Assembly (NCBI RefSeq): GCF_013364275.1
Contig: NZ_CP054932.1
Span: 2,914,001 to 2,978,000, forward strand
DNA from: Actinomadura sp. NAK00032
GTDB taxonomy: Bacteria; Actinomycetota; Actinomycetes; Streptosporangiales; Streptosporangiaceae
Direction of reading: 5' to 3'
Length of the DNA stretch: 64,000 nucleotides
A program made the translations under genes and the position numbers. The notes under the pieces were generated by a model, which was given only the letters and a program-made list of their open reading frames with translations, was not told where the DNA came from and made no database searches. This document shows, in pieces, positions 35,372 to 44,292 of the stretch (position 1 is the first letter of the stretch; the number at the start of each line of letters is the position of its first letter).

Positions 35372-38083
35372 GTGCCGAAGTTCGTGTACGACTTCACTGA
35401 GGGCAACAAGGACCTCAAGGACCTGCTGGGCGGCAAGGGCGCCAACCTGGCCGAGATGACCAACCTCGGACTGCCCGTGCCCCCCGGGTTCACGATCACC
35501 ACCGAGGCCTGCCGGCACTACCTCGAGCACGGGAACCTGCCCGAGGGACTGGCGGACGAGGTGAACGCGCACCTCGCCGGCCTCGAGTCCGCGATGGGCA
35601 AGAAGCTCGGCCAGAGCGACGACCCGCTGCTGGTGAGCGTGCGGTCGGGCGCCAAGTTCAGCATGCCGGGAATGATGGAGACCGTCCTCAACGTGGGGCT
35701 GAACGACGAGTCCGTGCACGGGCTCGCCGCCCAGGCGGGCGACGAGCGGTTCGCGTGGGACTCCTACCGGCGGCTGATCCAGATGTTCGGCAAGACCGTG
35801 CTGGACATCGACGGCGACCTGTTCGAGGACGCCATCGAGGACGCCAAGCGCGAGCGCGGCAGCGACGACGACGCCGACCTCACCGCCGCGGACTTCGAGG
35901 CGCTCGTCGGCCGGTTCAAGGAGATCGTGCGGGAGCGGGCCGGGCGGGACTTCCCGACCGACCCGCGCGAGCAGATGGACCTCGCCGTCAAGGCGGTGTT
36001 CGACTCCTGGAACGCCGACCGCGCGATCCTCTACCGGCGGCAGGAGCGCATCCCCGTCGACCTCGGCACCGCCGTGAACATCTGCTCGATGGTCTTCGGC
36101 AACATGGGCCGGGACTCCGGCACCGGCGTCGCGTTCACCCGCGACCCCGCGTCCGGCCAGCAGGGCATCTACGGCGACTACCTGCAGAACGCGCAGGGCG
36201 AGGACGTCGTCGCCGGCATCCGCAACACGGTGCCGCTGACCGAGCTGGAGCGCATCGACAAGGCCTCCTACGACGGGCTCCTGAAGATCATGGAGACGCT
36301 GGAGAACCACTACCTCGACATGTGCGACATCGAGTTCACGATCGAGCGCGGGAAGCTGTGGATGCTGCAGACCCGGGTGGGCAAGCGGACCGCCGCCGCG
36401 GCGTTCCGCATCGCCTGCCAGCTGCTCGACCAGGGGCTCATCGACGTGGACGAGGCGGCCCGCCGCGTCACCGGCGACCAGCTCGCGCAGCTGATGTTCC
36501 CCCGCTTCGCGAGCAGGGTGGACGGCGTCCGGAAACTGACCAAGGGCATGAACGCCTCGCCGGGCGCGGCCGTCGGCAAGGCCGTGTTCAGCTCCGCCCG
36601 CGCGGTGGAGCTGGCCGGCCGGGGCGAGGACGTGATCCTCGTGCGCCGCGAGACCAACCCCGACGACCTCTCCGGCATGGTGGCCGCGAAGGGCGTGCTG
36701 ACCTCGCGCGGCGGCAAGACCTCGCACGCCGCCGTCGTCGCGCGCGGCATGGGCAAGACCTGCGTGTGCGGCGCCGAGGAGCTCGACGTCGACGTCAGGA
36801 ACGGGCACTTCACCGCCCCCGGCGGCGTGACCGTGGCCGAGGGCGACGTCATCTCGATCGACGGGTCGTCCGGCGACGTCTACCTCGGCGAGGTACCCGT
36901 GGAGGACTCGCCCGTCGTCCGGTACTTCGAGGGCGAGCTCGCGGCCGGCGACGGCGACGACCTCGTCACGGCCGTCGACCGCGTCATGAAGCACGCCGAC
37001 GCGCGCGCCGCGCTGAAGGTCCGCGCGAACTCCGACAACCCCGAGGACTCGGCGCGGGCCCGCCGGTTCGGCGCCGCCGGCATCGGGCTGTGCCGCACCG
37101 AGCACATGTTCCTCGGCGAGCGGCGGCAGCTGATCGAGGAGCTCGTGCTCGCCGCGGACGACGCCGAGCGGCAGGCCGCGCTGGACGCCCTGGAGCCGCT
37201 GCAGCGCGGCGACTTCGAGGGCATCTTCGCGGCCATGGACGGGCTGCCCGTCACGATCCGCCTCATCGACCCGCCCCTGCACGAATTCCTCCCCGACATC
37301 ACCGAGCTGTCGGTCAGGGTCGCGCTCGCGGGCGAGGACGCGGACGCCAAGGACCGGAGACTGCTCGAGGCAGTCACCCGACTGCACGAGCAGAACCCTA
37401 TGCTCGGACTGCGCGGCGTGCGGCTCGGTTTGGTGATTCCCGGCCTGTTCGCCATGCAGGTGCGCGCGATCGCCGAGGCCGCGGCGGCGCGCCGCCGCGC
37501 GGGCGGCGACCCGCGCCCGGAGATCATGATCCCGCTCGTCGGCGCGGTGCAGGAGCTGGAGGCGGTCCGCGACGAGGCCCGCGGCATCCTCGCGCAGGTG
37601 CGGGAGGCCACCGGCACCGACGTCGCGGCGCTGATCGGCACCATGATCGAGCTGCCGCGGGCGGCGCTGACCGCCGGGCAGATCGCCGAGGCCGCCGAGT
37701 TCTTCTCCTTCGGCACCAACGACCTCACCCAGACGACGTGGGGCTTCTCCCGCGACGACGTCGAGGCGGCGTTCTTCTCCCGCTACCTGGAGCTCGGCAT
37801 CTTCGGGGCGTCGCCGTTCGAGACCCTCGACCGGGAGGGCGTCGGGCGGCTCGTCCGGATCGCCGCGCAGGAGGGCCGCCGGGCCCGGCCGGGCCTCAAG
37901 CTCGGCATCTGCGGCGAGCACGGCGGCGACCCCGACTCGGTGCACTTCTGCCACGAGGTCGGCCTGGACTACGTGTCCTGCTCGCCGTTCCGCGTCCCCG
38001 TCGCGCGGCTGGAGGCCGGCCGCGCGGCGATCGCGGCGGCCGACGCCGCGGGCGGCGGGAGGGCCGGCAGCGACAGCCGCTGA
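35372..38083 (+). CDS. ppdK: Pyruvate, phosphate dikinase
   Basis: A 903-residue enzyme interconverting pyruvate, ATP and phosphate with PEP, AMP and pyrophosphate; it links glycolysis and gluconeogenesis. The ATP-grasp domain starts GGKGANLAEMTNLGLPVPPGF. The phosphohistidine is His452 in GGKTSHAAVVARGMG. The C-terminal PEP-binding barrel contains NPMLGLRG, and the catalytic Cys847 lies in GICGEHGGD. GTG 35372 has AGAAGGAG upstream. Length and motifs are complete. PEP synthase is excluded by domain order and the PPDK-specific sequence. Confidence 0.96.
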   Translation: MPKFVYDFTEGNKDLKDLLGGKGANLAEMTNLGLPVPPGFTITTEACRHYLEHGNLPEGLADEVNAHLAGLESAMGKKLGQSDDPLLVSVRSGAKFSMPGMMETVLNVGLNDESVHGLAAQAGDERFAWDSYRRLIQMFGKTVLDIDGDLFEDAIEDAKRERGSDDDADLTAADFEALVGRFKEIVRERAGRDFPTDPREQMDLAVKAVFDSWNADRAILYRRQERIPVDLGTAVNICSMVFGNMGRDSGTGVAFTRDPASGQQGIYGDYLQNAQGEDVVAGIRNTVPLTELERIDKASYDGLLKIMETLENHYLDMCDIEFTIERGKLWMLQTRVGKRTAAAAFRIACQLLDQGLIDVDEAARRVTGDQLAQLMFPRFASRVDGVRKLTKGMNASPGAAVGKAVFSSARAVELAGRGEDVILVRRETNPDDLSGMVAAKGVLTSRGGKTSHAAVVARGMGKTCVCGAEELDVDVRNGHFTAPGGVTVAEGDVISIDGSSGDVYLGEVPVEDSPVVRYFEGELAAGDGDDLVTAVDRVMKHADARAALKVRANSDNPEDSARARRFGAAGIGLCRTEHMFLGERRQLIEELVLAADDAERQAALDALEPLQRGDFEGIFAAMDGLPVTIRLIDPPLHEFLPDITELSVRVALAGEDADAKDRRLLEAVTRLHEQNPMLGLRGVRLGLVIPGLFAMQVRAIAEAAAARRRAGGDPRPEIMIPLVGAVQELEAVRDEARGILAQVREATGTDVAALIGTMIELPRAALTAGQIAEAAEFFSFGTNDLTQTTWGFSRDDVEAAFFSRYLELGIFGASPFETLDREGVGRLVRIAAQEGRRARPGLKLGICGEHGGDPDSVHFCHEVGLDYVSCSPFRVPVARLEAGRAAIAAADAAGGGRAGSDSR

Positions 38084-38094
38084 CGCACCCGGCG

Positions 38095-38129
38095 GGCGGC
38101 CGGTTCCCTCCGGCGGGGGACCGGCCGCC
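38095..38129 (+). terminator. ppdK terminator
   Basis: A 14-bp stem (38095-38108 with 38116-38129, one G-U pair) lies 12 bases after the ppdK stop. A second perfect 7-bp hairpin, CGCGTGT/ACACGCG, follows at 38134-38157. Confidence 0.65.
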
Positions 38130-38212
38130 GAGGCGCGTGTGGGGTCCGTAACACGCGGGACCTCCGAACTTCGGGCGCGCGCCGGACCATCTCACCTAGT
38201 GTGTCCGATGCG

Positions 38213-39013
38213 ATGACGTTGGAAGTGCATTTGCCGGAGCCCCAGCCCGAAGAGCCCGCCGCCGAGACCCCGGACGGCGAGCGCCGGCGGCGCCGCCGCT
38301 CGCCCTGGTTCACGGTTCCGGTGAGCATCGTCCTCGGGCTGCTCGCGATCGCCGTGCTGACCCCGCTGACCGTCGGCACCCGGATCTGGTACCAGGCCCG
38401 GCAGGACGAGCGGCCCCGCTCCGACGCGATCATCGTGCTGGGCGCCGCGCAGTACAACGGGCGGCCGTCCCCGACGCTGAAGTGGCGGCTCCAGCACGCC
38501 CTGCGGCTCTACCGCGACGGCGTCGCGCCCGCCATCGTCACCGTCGGCGGCAAGGCCCCCGGCGACAACTACACCGAGGCGGGCGCCGGGCGCGCCTGGC
38601 TGATCGAGGAGGGCGGGGTGCCCGCCGCCAAGGTCTTCGCGGTGCCGGTCGGCCGGGACACGCTGGAGAGCCTCAAGGCGGTCGGCAGCGAGTTCGACCG
38701 GCACCACTGGTCGTCCGCCGTGATCGTCACCGACCCCTGGCACGGGCTGCGGTCCAAGAAGATGGCCGAGGACCAGGGCATCGAGGCGGCCGCGTCGCCG
38801 ACCCGGAGCGGCCCCAGCGTGCAGACCCGCGACACGCAGTTCAACTACATCGTCCGGGAGACCGGCGGCTACCTGTCGTACGTGTTGCTGGGCAAGAGCG
38901 TCCAGGTGCCGGACGAGACCATCAAGCGCATCCGCATCGACCCGTCCGCGACGCCGGGCCCGTCGTCCCCCGCGACGACGCGGGCGCCGTCCTCGGCGCC
39001 GCCGAGCCGCTGA
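38213..39013 (+). CDS. YdcF/SanA-like DUF218 membrane-anchored protein
   Basis: A 266-residue protein with a basic N-terminus (RRRRRSPW), one TM helix at about residues 35-55 ([22 protein letters not shown]) and a DUF218 Rossmann-like domain facing outside: [33 protein letters not shown], then [15 protein letters not shown] and VIVTDPWH. The family (ElyC, SanA, YdcF) is linked to envelope integrity. The C-terminus is a Ser/Pro tail. ATG 38213 is preferred, with TAGTGT at 38197 as a possible leaderless -10; GTG 38201 in frame is an alternative. Downstream dgt is 32 bases away on the same strand. Confidence 0.85.
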   Translation: MTLEVHLPEPQPEEPAAETPDGERRRRRRSPWFTVPVSIVLGLLAIAVLTPLTVGTRIWYQARQDERPRSDAIIVLGAAQYNGRPSPTLKWRLQHALRLYRDGVAPAIVTVGGKAPGDNYTEAGAGRAWLIEEGGVPAAKVFAVPVGRDTLESLKAVGSEFDRHHWSSAVIVTDPWHGLRSKKMAEDQGIEAAASPTRSGPSVQTRDTQFNYIVRETGGYLSYVLLGKSVQVPDETIKRIRIDPSATPGPSSPATTRAPSSAPPSR

Positions 39014-39045
39014 ACAGGCCGCGCCCGCTTACCCTGGATAGGGCC

Positions 39046-40320
39046 ATGACGAGCAATGACACTGCGGGCTACGACGCCCGCGACCGGCGGCGGTGGGCCC
39101 CGGAGCCGGCCAAGCGCCGCGACCGGACGGCGTTCGAGCGCGACCGCGCCCGCGTCCTGCACAGCGCCGCGCTGCGGCGGCTGGCCGCCAAGACCCAGGT
39201 CGCCTCGCCGGGCGCGGACGCGGCGGCCGACACCGTGCAGAGCCTGCGCACCCGGCTGACGCACTCGCTGGAGTGCGCGCAGGTGGGCCGGGAGCTCGGC
39301 AAGTCCCTCGGCTGCGACCCCGACCTGGTCGAGGCGGCGTGCCTGTCGCACGACATCGGGCACCCTCCGTTCGGCCACAACGGCGAGTACGCCCTGGACA
39401 TCGTCGCCCGCGACTGCGGCGGCTTCGAGGGCAACGCGCAGAGCCTGCGCGTCCTGACCCGGCTGGAGCCGAAGTCGTTCGCGCCGGACGGCCCGCCCCT
39501 GCACGGCCGCAGCGTGGGCCTGAACCTGACCCGCGCCGCGCTGGACGCCGCGATGAAGTACCCGTGGACGCAGGCCGAGGCGGTGCACGGCAAGTTCGGC
39601 GTCTACCCCGACGACCTGGACGTCGCCGCCTGGGTCCGGGAGGGCGCGCCCGAGGGCCGGACGTGCTTCGAGGCCCAGGTGATGGACTGGAGCGACGACG
39701 TCGCCTACTCCGTCCACGACCTGGAGGACGCGCTGGTCGCCGGGCACGTCGACTTCGCCCGGCTCGCCGACCCGGCCGAGCGCCGCCTCGTCGCCGCCAC
39801 CGCCGCCAAGCTGTACTGCCCGGACGCCGACCTCGCCGAGCTGGAGGAGCGCTTCACGGCGCTGCTCGCCGAGCCGTACTGGCCGGACCGCTACGACGGG
39901 ACGCCGCGCAGCCTCGCCGCCCTGAAGAACCTGACCAGCACGCTGATCGGCCGGTTCTGCCTGGCCGCCGAGTCGGCGACCCGCGCCGCCTACGGCGACC
40001 GCCCGCTCACCCGGTACGCGGCCGAGCTGATCGTGCCGCGCGCGCAGCGGCTGGAGAACGCCCTGCTCAAGGGGATCACGGCGCACTACGTGTGGATCAG
40101 CCACGAGGAGATCCGGGCCCGGCAGCGGACGCTGATCACCGAGCTGGCCGAGCTGATGCTGGCCGGCGCGCCCGGCACGCTCGACCCGGGGTTCCGCGCG
40201 GCCTTCACCGAGGCCGCCGGCGACGCGGCCCGGCTGCGCGCCGTCATCGACCAGATCGCCTCGCTGACCGACCTGTCCGCGATCGCCCGGCACCGCATGC
40301 TGGGCGGCCGTCCGCGCTGA
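39046..40320 (+). CDS. dgt: Deoxyguanosinetriphosphate triphosphohydrolase-like protein
   Basis: A 424-residue HD-domain dNTPase that hydrolyses dNTPs to nucleosides and triphosphate. The metal site is visible as [12 protein letters not shown] followed by [14 protein letters not shown] (HD) near residue 103-110, with a later Asp in [17 protein letters not shown]. The C-terminal helical part is complete. ATG 39046 follows TACCCT (39030-39035), an apparent near-leaderless promoter. dgt upstream of dnaG is a conserved actinobacterial pairing; here the two are separated by about 9 kb of accessory genes. Confidence 0.94.
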   Translation: MTSNDTAGYDARDRRRWAPEPAKRRDRTAFERDRARVLHSAALRRLAAKTQVASPGADAAADTVQSLRTRLTHSLECAQVGRELGKSLGCDPDLVEAACLSHDIGHPPFGHNGEYALDIVARDCGGFEGNAQSLRVLTRLEPKSFAPDGPPLHGRSVGLNLTRAALDAAMKYPWTQAEAVHGKFGVYPDDLDVAAWVREGAPEGRTCFEAQVMDWSDDVAYSVHDLEDALVAGHVDFARLADPAERRLVAATAAKLYCPDADLAELEERFTALLAEPYWPDRYDGTPRSLAALKNLTSTLIGRFCLAAESATRAAYGDRPLTRYAAELIVPRAQRLENALLKGITAHYVWISHEEIRARQRTLITELAELMLAGAPGTLDPGFRAAFTEAAGDAARLRAVIDQIASLTDLSAIARHRMLGGRPR

Positions 40321-40401
40321 TCGGCGCGCCCGCCGGGGCCGCCGCGAGCGCGCGGCGGCGGTCCGACGCGCACCTGTGGCCCTTGTTCCTCCCGTGCCGC
40401 G

Positions 40402-40415
40402 GCTATAGCTATAGC
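40402..40415. promoter_or_regulatory. AT-rich 14-bp palindrome before the ferredoxin reductase gene
   Basis: GCTATAGCTATAGC is a perfect palindrome that also reads as tandem TATAGC units. It is 26 bases upstream of ATG 40441 and overlaps plausible -10 hexamers. TTGTTC at 40383 could be the -35. A repressor site overlapping the promoter is likely. Confidence 0.5.
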
Positions 40416-40440
40416 TACAGGTCAATCACAGGAGGTCGCC

Positions 40441-41667
40441 ATGCCCGAGGAGACGTTCGTCATAGCCGGTGCGAGCCTGGCCGGCGCCAAGGCGGCGGAG
40501 ACCCTGCGCGCCGAGGGCTTCACGGGCAGGGTCCTGCTGGTGGGGGACGAGATCGAGCGGCCCTACGAGCGGCCGCCGCTGTCCAAGGGCTTCCTGCTGG
40601 ACAAGGAGCCGCGCGACAAGGCGCACGTCCACGAGGCGGACTGGTACGACAAGCACGACGTGGAGCTGCGGCTCGGCACCTCCGTCGCGGCCGTCGACCG
40701 GGCCGCGCACCAGGTGCGGCTGTCCACCGGGGAGCCGGTGGGCTACGACCGGCTGCTGCTGGCGACGGGCGCGTCCGTGCGGCGGCTGGACGTGCCCGGG
40801 GCCAAGCTGCAGGGCATCCACTACCTGCGCACGATGGCCGACTCGGCGGCGCTCAAGCAGGCGCTCGCGCACGGCGGCCGGCGCGTCGTGGTGGCGGGCG
40901 CGGGCTGGATCGGGCTGGAGGCGGCCGCCGCCGCCCGCGCCTACGGCAACGACGTCACGGTGATCGAGCCGGAGCCGGCGCCGCTGCACGCCGCGATGGG
41001 GCCCGAGCTCGGCGGGATGTTCGCCGACCTGCACCGCGAGCACGGCGTCGACCTGCGGCTCGACCAGGGCGTCGCCGGGTTCTGGGGCGCCGGGCAGGTG
41101 TCGGCCGTCGTGACCTCCGGCGGCGCCGAGGTGCCGGCGGACGTCGTGGTCGTCGGCATCGGCGTGCGGCCCAACACCCGGCTCGCGGAGGAGGCGGGCC
41201 TGGAGGTGTCCGACGGGATCCTCGTCGACCAGTCGCTGCGCACGTCCGATCCCGACATCTTCGCCGCCGGCGACGTCGCGAACGCCTACCACCCGCTGCT
41301 CGGCCGGCGGATCCGGGTGGAGCACTGGGCGAACGCGCTGAACGGCGGGCCCGCCGCCGCCCGCGCCATGCTCGGCCAGGACGTCGTCTACGACCGGATC
41401 CCGTACTTCTTCAGCGACCAGTACGACCTCGGCATGGAGATGTCGGGCGTCGCGTCGCCGGGGGAGTACGACCAGGTCGTGTACCGGGGCGATCGCGCGG
41501 CCCGGGAGTTCATCGCGTTCTGGCTGTCCGGCGGGCGGGTCGTCGCCGGGATGAACGTCAACGTGTGGGACGTGACGGGGGACGTCCAGGCGCTGATCCG
41601 CGCGCAGCGCCCGGTGGACGCCGCGCGCCTCGCCGACCCCGCGGTGCCGCTGGCCGATCTCGCCTGA
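40441..41667 (+). CDS. FAD/NAD-dependent ferredoxin (rubredoxin) reductase
   Basis: A 408-residue flavoprotein of the rubredoxin/ferredoxin reductase family that passes electrons from NAD(P)H to a ferredoxin, often for a cytochrome P450 or oxygenase. The FAD-binding start is FVIAGASLAGAKAAETLR. The second Rossmann motif VVVAGAGWIGLEAAAAARAYG lies near residue 148 and the late FAD motif is DPDIFAAGDVAN. A reductase C-terminal domain follows (from about 320). AGGAGGT lies 5-6 bases before ATG 40441. No ferredoxin or P450 gene is adjacent, so the partner is elsewhere. Confidence 0.93.
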   Translation: MPEETFVIAGASLAGAKAAETLRAEGFTGRVLLVGDEIERPYERPPLSKGFLLDKEPRDKAHVHEADWYDKHDVELRLGTSVAAVDRAAHQVRLSTGEPVGYDRLLLATGASVRRLDVPGAKLQGIHYLRTMADSAALKQALAHGGRRVVVAGAGWIGLEAAAAARAYGNDVTVIEPEPAPLHAAMGPELGGMFADLHREHGVDLRLDQGVAGFWGAGQVSAVVTSGGAEVPADVVVVGIGVRPNTRLAEEAGLEVSDGILVDQSLRTSDPDIFAAGDVANAYHPLLGRRIRVEHWANALNGGPAAARAMLGQDVVYDRIPYFFSDQYDLGMEMSGVASPGEYDQVVYRGDRAAREFIAFWLSGGRVVAGMNVNVWDVTGDVQALIRAQRPVDAARLADPAVPLADLA

Positions 41668-41678
41668 TCCCGCCCGCG

Positions 41679-41684
41679 TACAGT
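41679..41684 (+). promoter_or_regulatory. Leaderless -10 of the MFS gene
   Basis: TACAGT lies 7 bases before ATG 41692 and no ribosome-binding site intervenes. This is the typical spacing for leaderless actinobacterial transcripts. Confidence 0.5.
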
Positions 41685-41691
41685 CGGCCGG

Positions 41692-42864
41692 ATGGCCACG
41701 GAGGAGATCGCGGCGCTCGGCCGGGCGCGGCTCGCGGTGACGGCGGCGTTCACCGCGCACGGGCTCGTCGCCGCCGCGTGGGTCGCCCGCATCCCGCAGA
41801 TCAAGGAGCAGCTCGGGCTGAGCGAGGGCGCGATGGGCGTCGCGCTGCTCGGCGCCCCGGTCGGGGTCGTCGCGGCGGTCCGGTTCGCGGGGTGGACGGT
41901 CGCCCGGTGGGGGAGCCGCGCCACGACCCTCGGCGCGGGGCTGGCCGCCGCGGCGTCGCTGGTCCCGCTCGGCCTCGCCTGGAACCTGCCCGCGCTGGTC
42001 GTCGCGCTGCTGCTGATGGGCGGCTCGCTCGGGCTGATGGACGTGGCGATGAACGCCCAGGGCGTGGCCGTCGAACGCGGCTACGGGCGTCCGCTCATGT
42101 CGGGCCTGCACGGCGCCTACAGCATCGGGACGCTGCTGTCCGCGCTGGCCGGGGCGGGCGCGGCGCACGCGGGAGTCCCCGTACCACTGCACCTGGCCGC
42201 CGCCGCCCTGCTGCTCGGCGTCCTCGTCGCGGGCGGCTGCCGCGGCCTGCTGGACCGCTCCGCCGACGCCCCGCCGGAGCCGGACGGCGCGGTCGTGCGG
42301 CCCGCGCGGTCCTCGTCCCGCCGGCTGCTGGCGCTGCTCGGCGTCATCGGGCTGTGCTCGTTCGTCGGCGAGGGCGCCATGGCCGACTGGAGCGCGATCT
42401 ACCTGCGGGAGGAGCTCGGCACCGGGCCCGGCCTCGCGGGCCTCGGCTACGCCGGCTGCGCGGTGGCGATGACCGCCGGGCGGATGGGCGGGGACCGGGT
42501 CGTCGCGCGGTTCGGGCCCGTCCCGGTGCTGCGGGCCGGGTCGCTGGCCGCCGCGCTCGGCCTCGGCTGCGGGCTCGCCGCGGCGGGCCCGGTGGCGGCC
42601 GTGGCCGGGTTCACGCTGTTCGGCCTCGGCATCGCCGTCGTCGCGCCGGTCACCTTCAGCGCGGCCGGCAACCTGCCGGGGGTGCCCGCAGCGGCCGGCA
42701 TCTCCCGGGTCACCGCGGTCGGCTACGCCGGGCTGCTCGGCGGCCCGCCGGTGATCGGGTTCGTCGCGCAGGGGGTGGGGCTGGCGTGGGCGCTCGCCGT
42801 CCCCGTCGCGCTGGTCGGGCTGATCGTGCTGCTGGCCCCGGCGGTGGCCACCGCGGAGGGCTGA
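41692..42864 (+). CDS. MFS transporter
   Basis: A 390-residue major-facilitator protein with 12 predicted TM helices, of the short fucose-permease-like/YbjJ type. It opens LAVTAAFTAHGLVAAAWVARIPQIKEQLGLSEGAMGVALL. A motif-A-like loop follows TM2 (RWGSRATTLGAG), and LIGLMDVAMNAQGVAVERGYGRP-type sequence marks this subgroup. The central loop near residue 190 is charged. Substrate unknown. ATG 41692 appears leaderless. It is 25 bases after the ferredoxin reductase and could still be part of its transcript. Confidence 0.9.
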   Translation: MATEEIAALGRARLAVTAAFTAHGLVAAAWVARIPQIKEQLGLSEGAMGVALLGAPVGVVAAVRFAGWTVARWGSRATTLGAGLAAAASLVPLGLAWNLPALVVALLLMGGSLGLMDVAMNAQGVAVERGYGRPLMSGLHGAYSIGTLLSALAGAGAAHAGVPVPLHLAAAALLLGVLVAGGCRGLLDRSADAPPEPDGAVVRPARSSSRRLLALLGVIGLCSFVGEGAMADWSAIYLREELGTGPGLAGLGYAGCAVAMTAGRMGGDRVVARFGPVPVLRAGSLAAALGLGCGLAAAGPVAAVAGFTLFGLGIAVVAPVTFSAAGNLPGVPAAAGISRVTAVGYAGLLGGPPVIGFVAQGVGLAWALAVPVALVGLIVLLAPAVATAEG

Positions 42865-42921
42865 CGCGCGCGCCATTGATCTTTTGGCGGGGTTCCGACT
42901 TTCGTATATGTCCTACTCAGG

Positions 42922-42927
42922 TAAGGT
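42922..42927 (+). promoter_or_regulatory. Leaderless -10 of the gtrA-sigma operon
   Basis: TAAGGT lies 8 bases before GTG 42936, in an AT-rich patch beginning near 42895 (TTTCGTATATG). A start without a leader is likely. Confidence 0.5.
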
Positions 42928-42935
42928 CTGGGCGA

Positions 42936-43397
42936 GTGAGCACTGTGCAGCGGTCGAGACCGGTCGATCCGGTCCCGTCCGCCCCGGCCTACCGGACATT
43001 CCTCCGCGAACTGCTGAGCTTCGGCTTCGTGGGGGTCGTCGGCACGCTCATCATGATCTTCGGCGCCAACCTGATGCGCGCCTGGCTCGGCGGCAGCCCG
43101 GTCACCAGCGTCGTCGTGCCGACCGTGGTGTCGACGCTGACGTCCTACCTGCTCAACCGGTACTGGACGTTCCGGCACCGCGACAGCGACGGCTCCGGCC
43201 GGGAGGTCGCGATCTTCTTCGCGCTGAACGGCGTCGGGCTGCTCATCCAGGTGCTGTGCACCGGCTTCACCTACTACACCCTCGGCCTGCACGGCGGCAT
43301 CGCCTACAACCTCGGCCTGCTCGCCGGCGTCGGGCTCGGCGCGGCGTTCCGCTACTGGTCGTACAAGAAGTGGGTGTTCACGCCGGCGGCGGCCTGA
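42936..43397 (+). CDS. GtrA-family membrane protein
   Basis: A 153-residue four-helix GtrA-like protein. Helices are around LLSFGFVGVVGTLIMIFGANL, SVVVPTVVSTLTSYLLNRYWTF, VAIFFALNGVGLLIQVLCTGF and YNLGLLAGVGLGAAFRYWSYKKWVF. The RYWTF and RYWSYKKWVF boxes are typical. The family is believed to flip polyprenyl-linked sugars or to help in wall polysaccharide assembly. GTG 42936 appears leaderless. One base separates its stop codon from the ECF41 sigma gene, so the two are in one transcript. Confidence 0.9.
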   Translation: MSTVQRSRPVDPVPSAPAYRTFLRELLSFGFVGVVGTLIMIFGANLMRAWLGGSPVTSVVVPTVVSTLTSYLLNRYWTFRHRDSDGSGREVAIFFALNGVGLLIQVLCTGFTYYTLGLHGGIAYNLGLLAGVGLGAAFRYWSYKKWVFTPAAA

Positions 43398-43398
43398 C

Positions 43399-44292
43399 AT
43401 GGCGCGGCTCGACGACGAGTGGGCGGAGCACCGGCCGGCCGTGTTCGGCGCGGCCTACCGCATCACCGGCAGCGTCGCCGACGCCGAGGACATCGTCCAG
43501 GACGTCTGGCTGCGCGCGTCGGCGCGCGGGACGCTGGACGACGTCCGCGACCTGCGCGCCTGGCTGATCACGGCGGCCGCGCGCCGCGCCTACGACGTGC
43601 TCGGCTCCGCCCGCGCGCGCCGCGTCGACTACGTCGGGCCGTGGCTGCCCGAGCCGCTGCCGACCGGGCCGGACGCCGCCGAGCCGGTGCTGCTGGACGA
43701 GACCGCCGGCACCGCGATGCTCGTCGTGATGGAGGAGCTGACGCCGCCCGAGCGGGTCGCGTTCGTCCTGCACCAGGCGTTCGGGGTGCCCTACGACCAG
43801 ATCGCCGGGGTGCTCGGGAAGTCGGCCGCCGCGTGCCGGCAGCTCGCCTCGCGGGCGCGCCGCAAGGTCGCCGCGGCGCTGCCGTCCCGCCCGGCGCCCC
43901 CGAAGGAGCGCGCGGCGGTGCTGGCGGCGTTCCGGGACGCCTACGAGCGCGGCGACGAGGCGGCGCTGCTGGCGCTGCTCGACCCGGACGCCGCCTACAC
44001 CACCGACGGCGGCGGCCGCGTCTTCGCCGCCCGCAAGGTCATCGCGGGCGCGGGCCGGGTCGCCACCGCGCTGCTGCGCGTCCGCGCCCGCAACGCGCTG
44101 CGGCTGGAGTTCGCGGAGATCAACGGCCGGCCCGAGCTGCTGGCGGTGGGGGACGGCCGGCTGTTCGCCGTCGACACCGTGGAGGTCGCCGGCGGCCGCG
44201 TCACCGCCGTCAACCGCGTCCTCAACCCCGACAAGCTCGGCGCCGTCCGCCGCGCCGCGGCGGGACCGCGGCTCAGCGGCCCGCCGGAATGA
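43399..44292 (+). CDS. ECF41-type (SigJ-like) RNA polymerase sigma factor
   Basis: A 297-residue extracytoplasmic-function sigma factor. Sigma2 lies at about residues 5-70 (GAAYRITGSVADAEDIVQDVWLRA) and sigma4 at about 105-160. A SnoaL-like C-terminal extension follows. The ECF41 hallmarks WLPEP (82-86, linker) and DGGGR (203-207, C-terminal domain) are both present. In this class the fused C-terminal domain replaces an anti-sigma factor and tunes activity. ECF41 genes normally neighbour a carboxymuconolactone decarboxylase/oxidoreductase/epimerase gene; here the convergent neighbour is an F420-type oxidoreductase, with a 20-base 3' overlap. Confidence 0.93.
   Translation: MARLDDEWAEHRPAVFGAAYRITGSVADAEDIVQDVWLRASARGTLDDVRDLRAWLITAAARRAYDVLGSARARRVDYVGPWLPEPLPTGPDAAEPVLLDETAGTAMLVVMEELTPPERVAFVLHQAFGVPYDQIAGVLGKSAAACRQLASRARRKVAAALPSRPAPPKERAAVLAAFRDAYERGDEAALLALLDPDAAYTTDGGGRVFAARKVIAGAGRVATALLRVRARNALRLEFAEINGRPELLAVGDGRLFAVDTVEVAGGRVTAVNRVLNPDKLGAVRRAAAGPRLSGPPE

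Noticed and set aside
37320..37440. A short patch of unusual synonymous codons in ppdK
   Set aside because: The protein motif (NPMLGLRG) is fully conserved and the patch is short; it gives no sign of recombination beyond chance.
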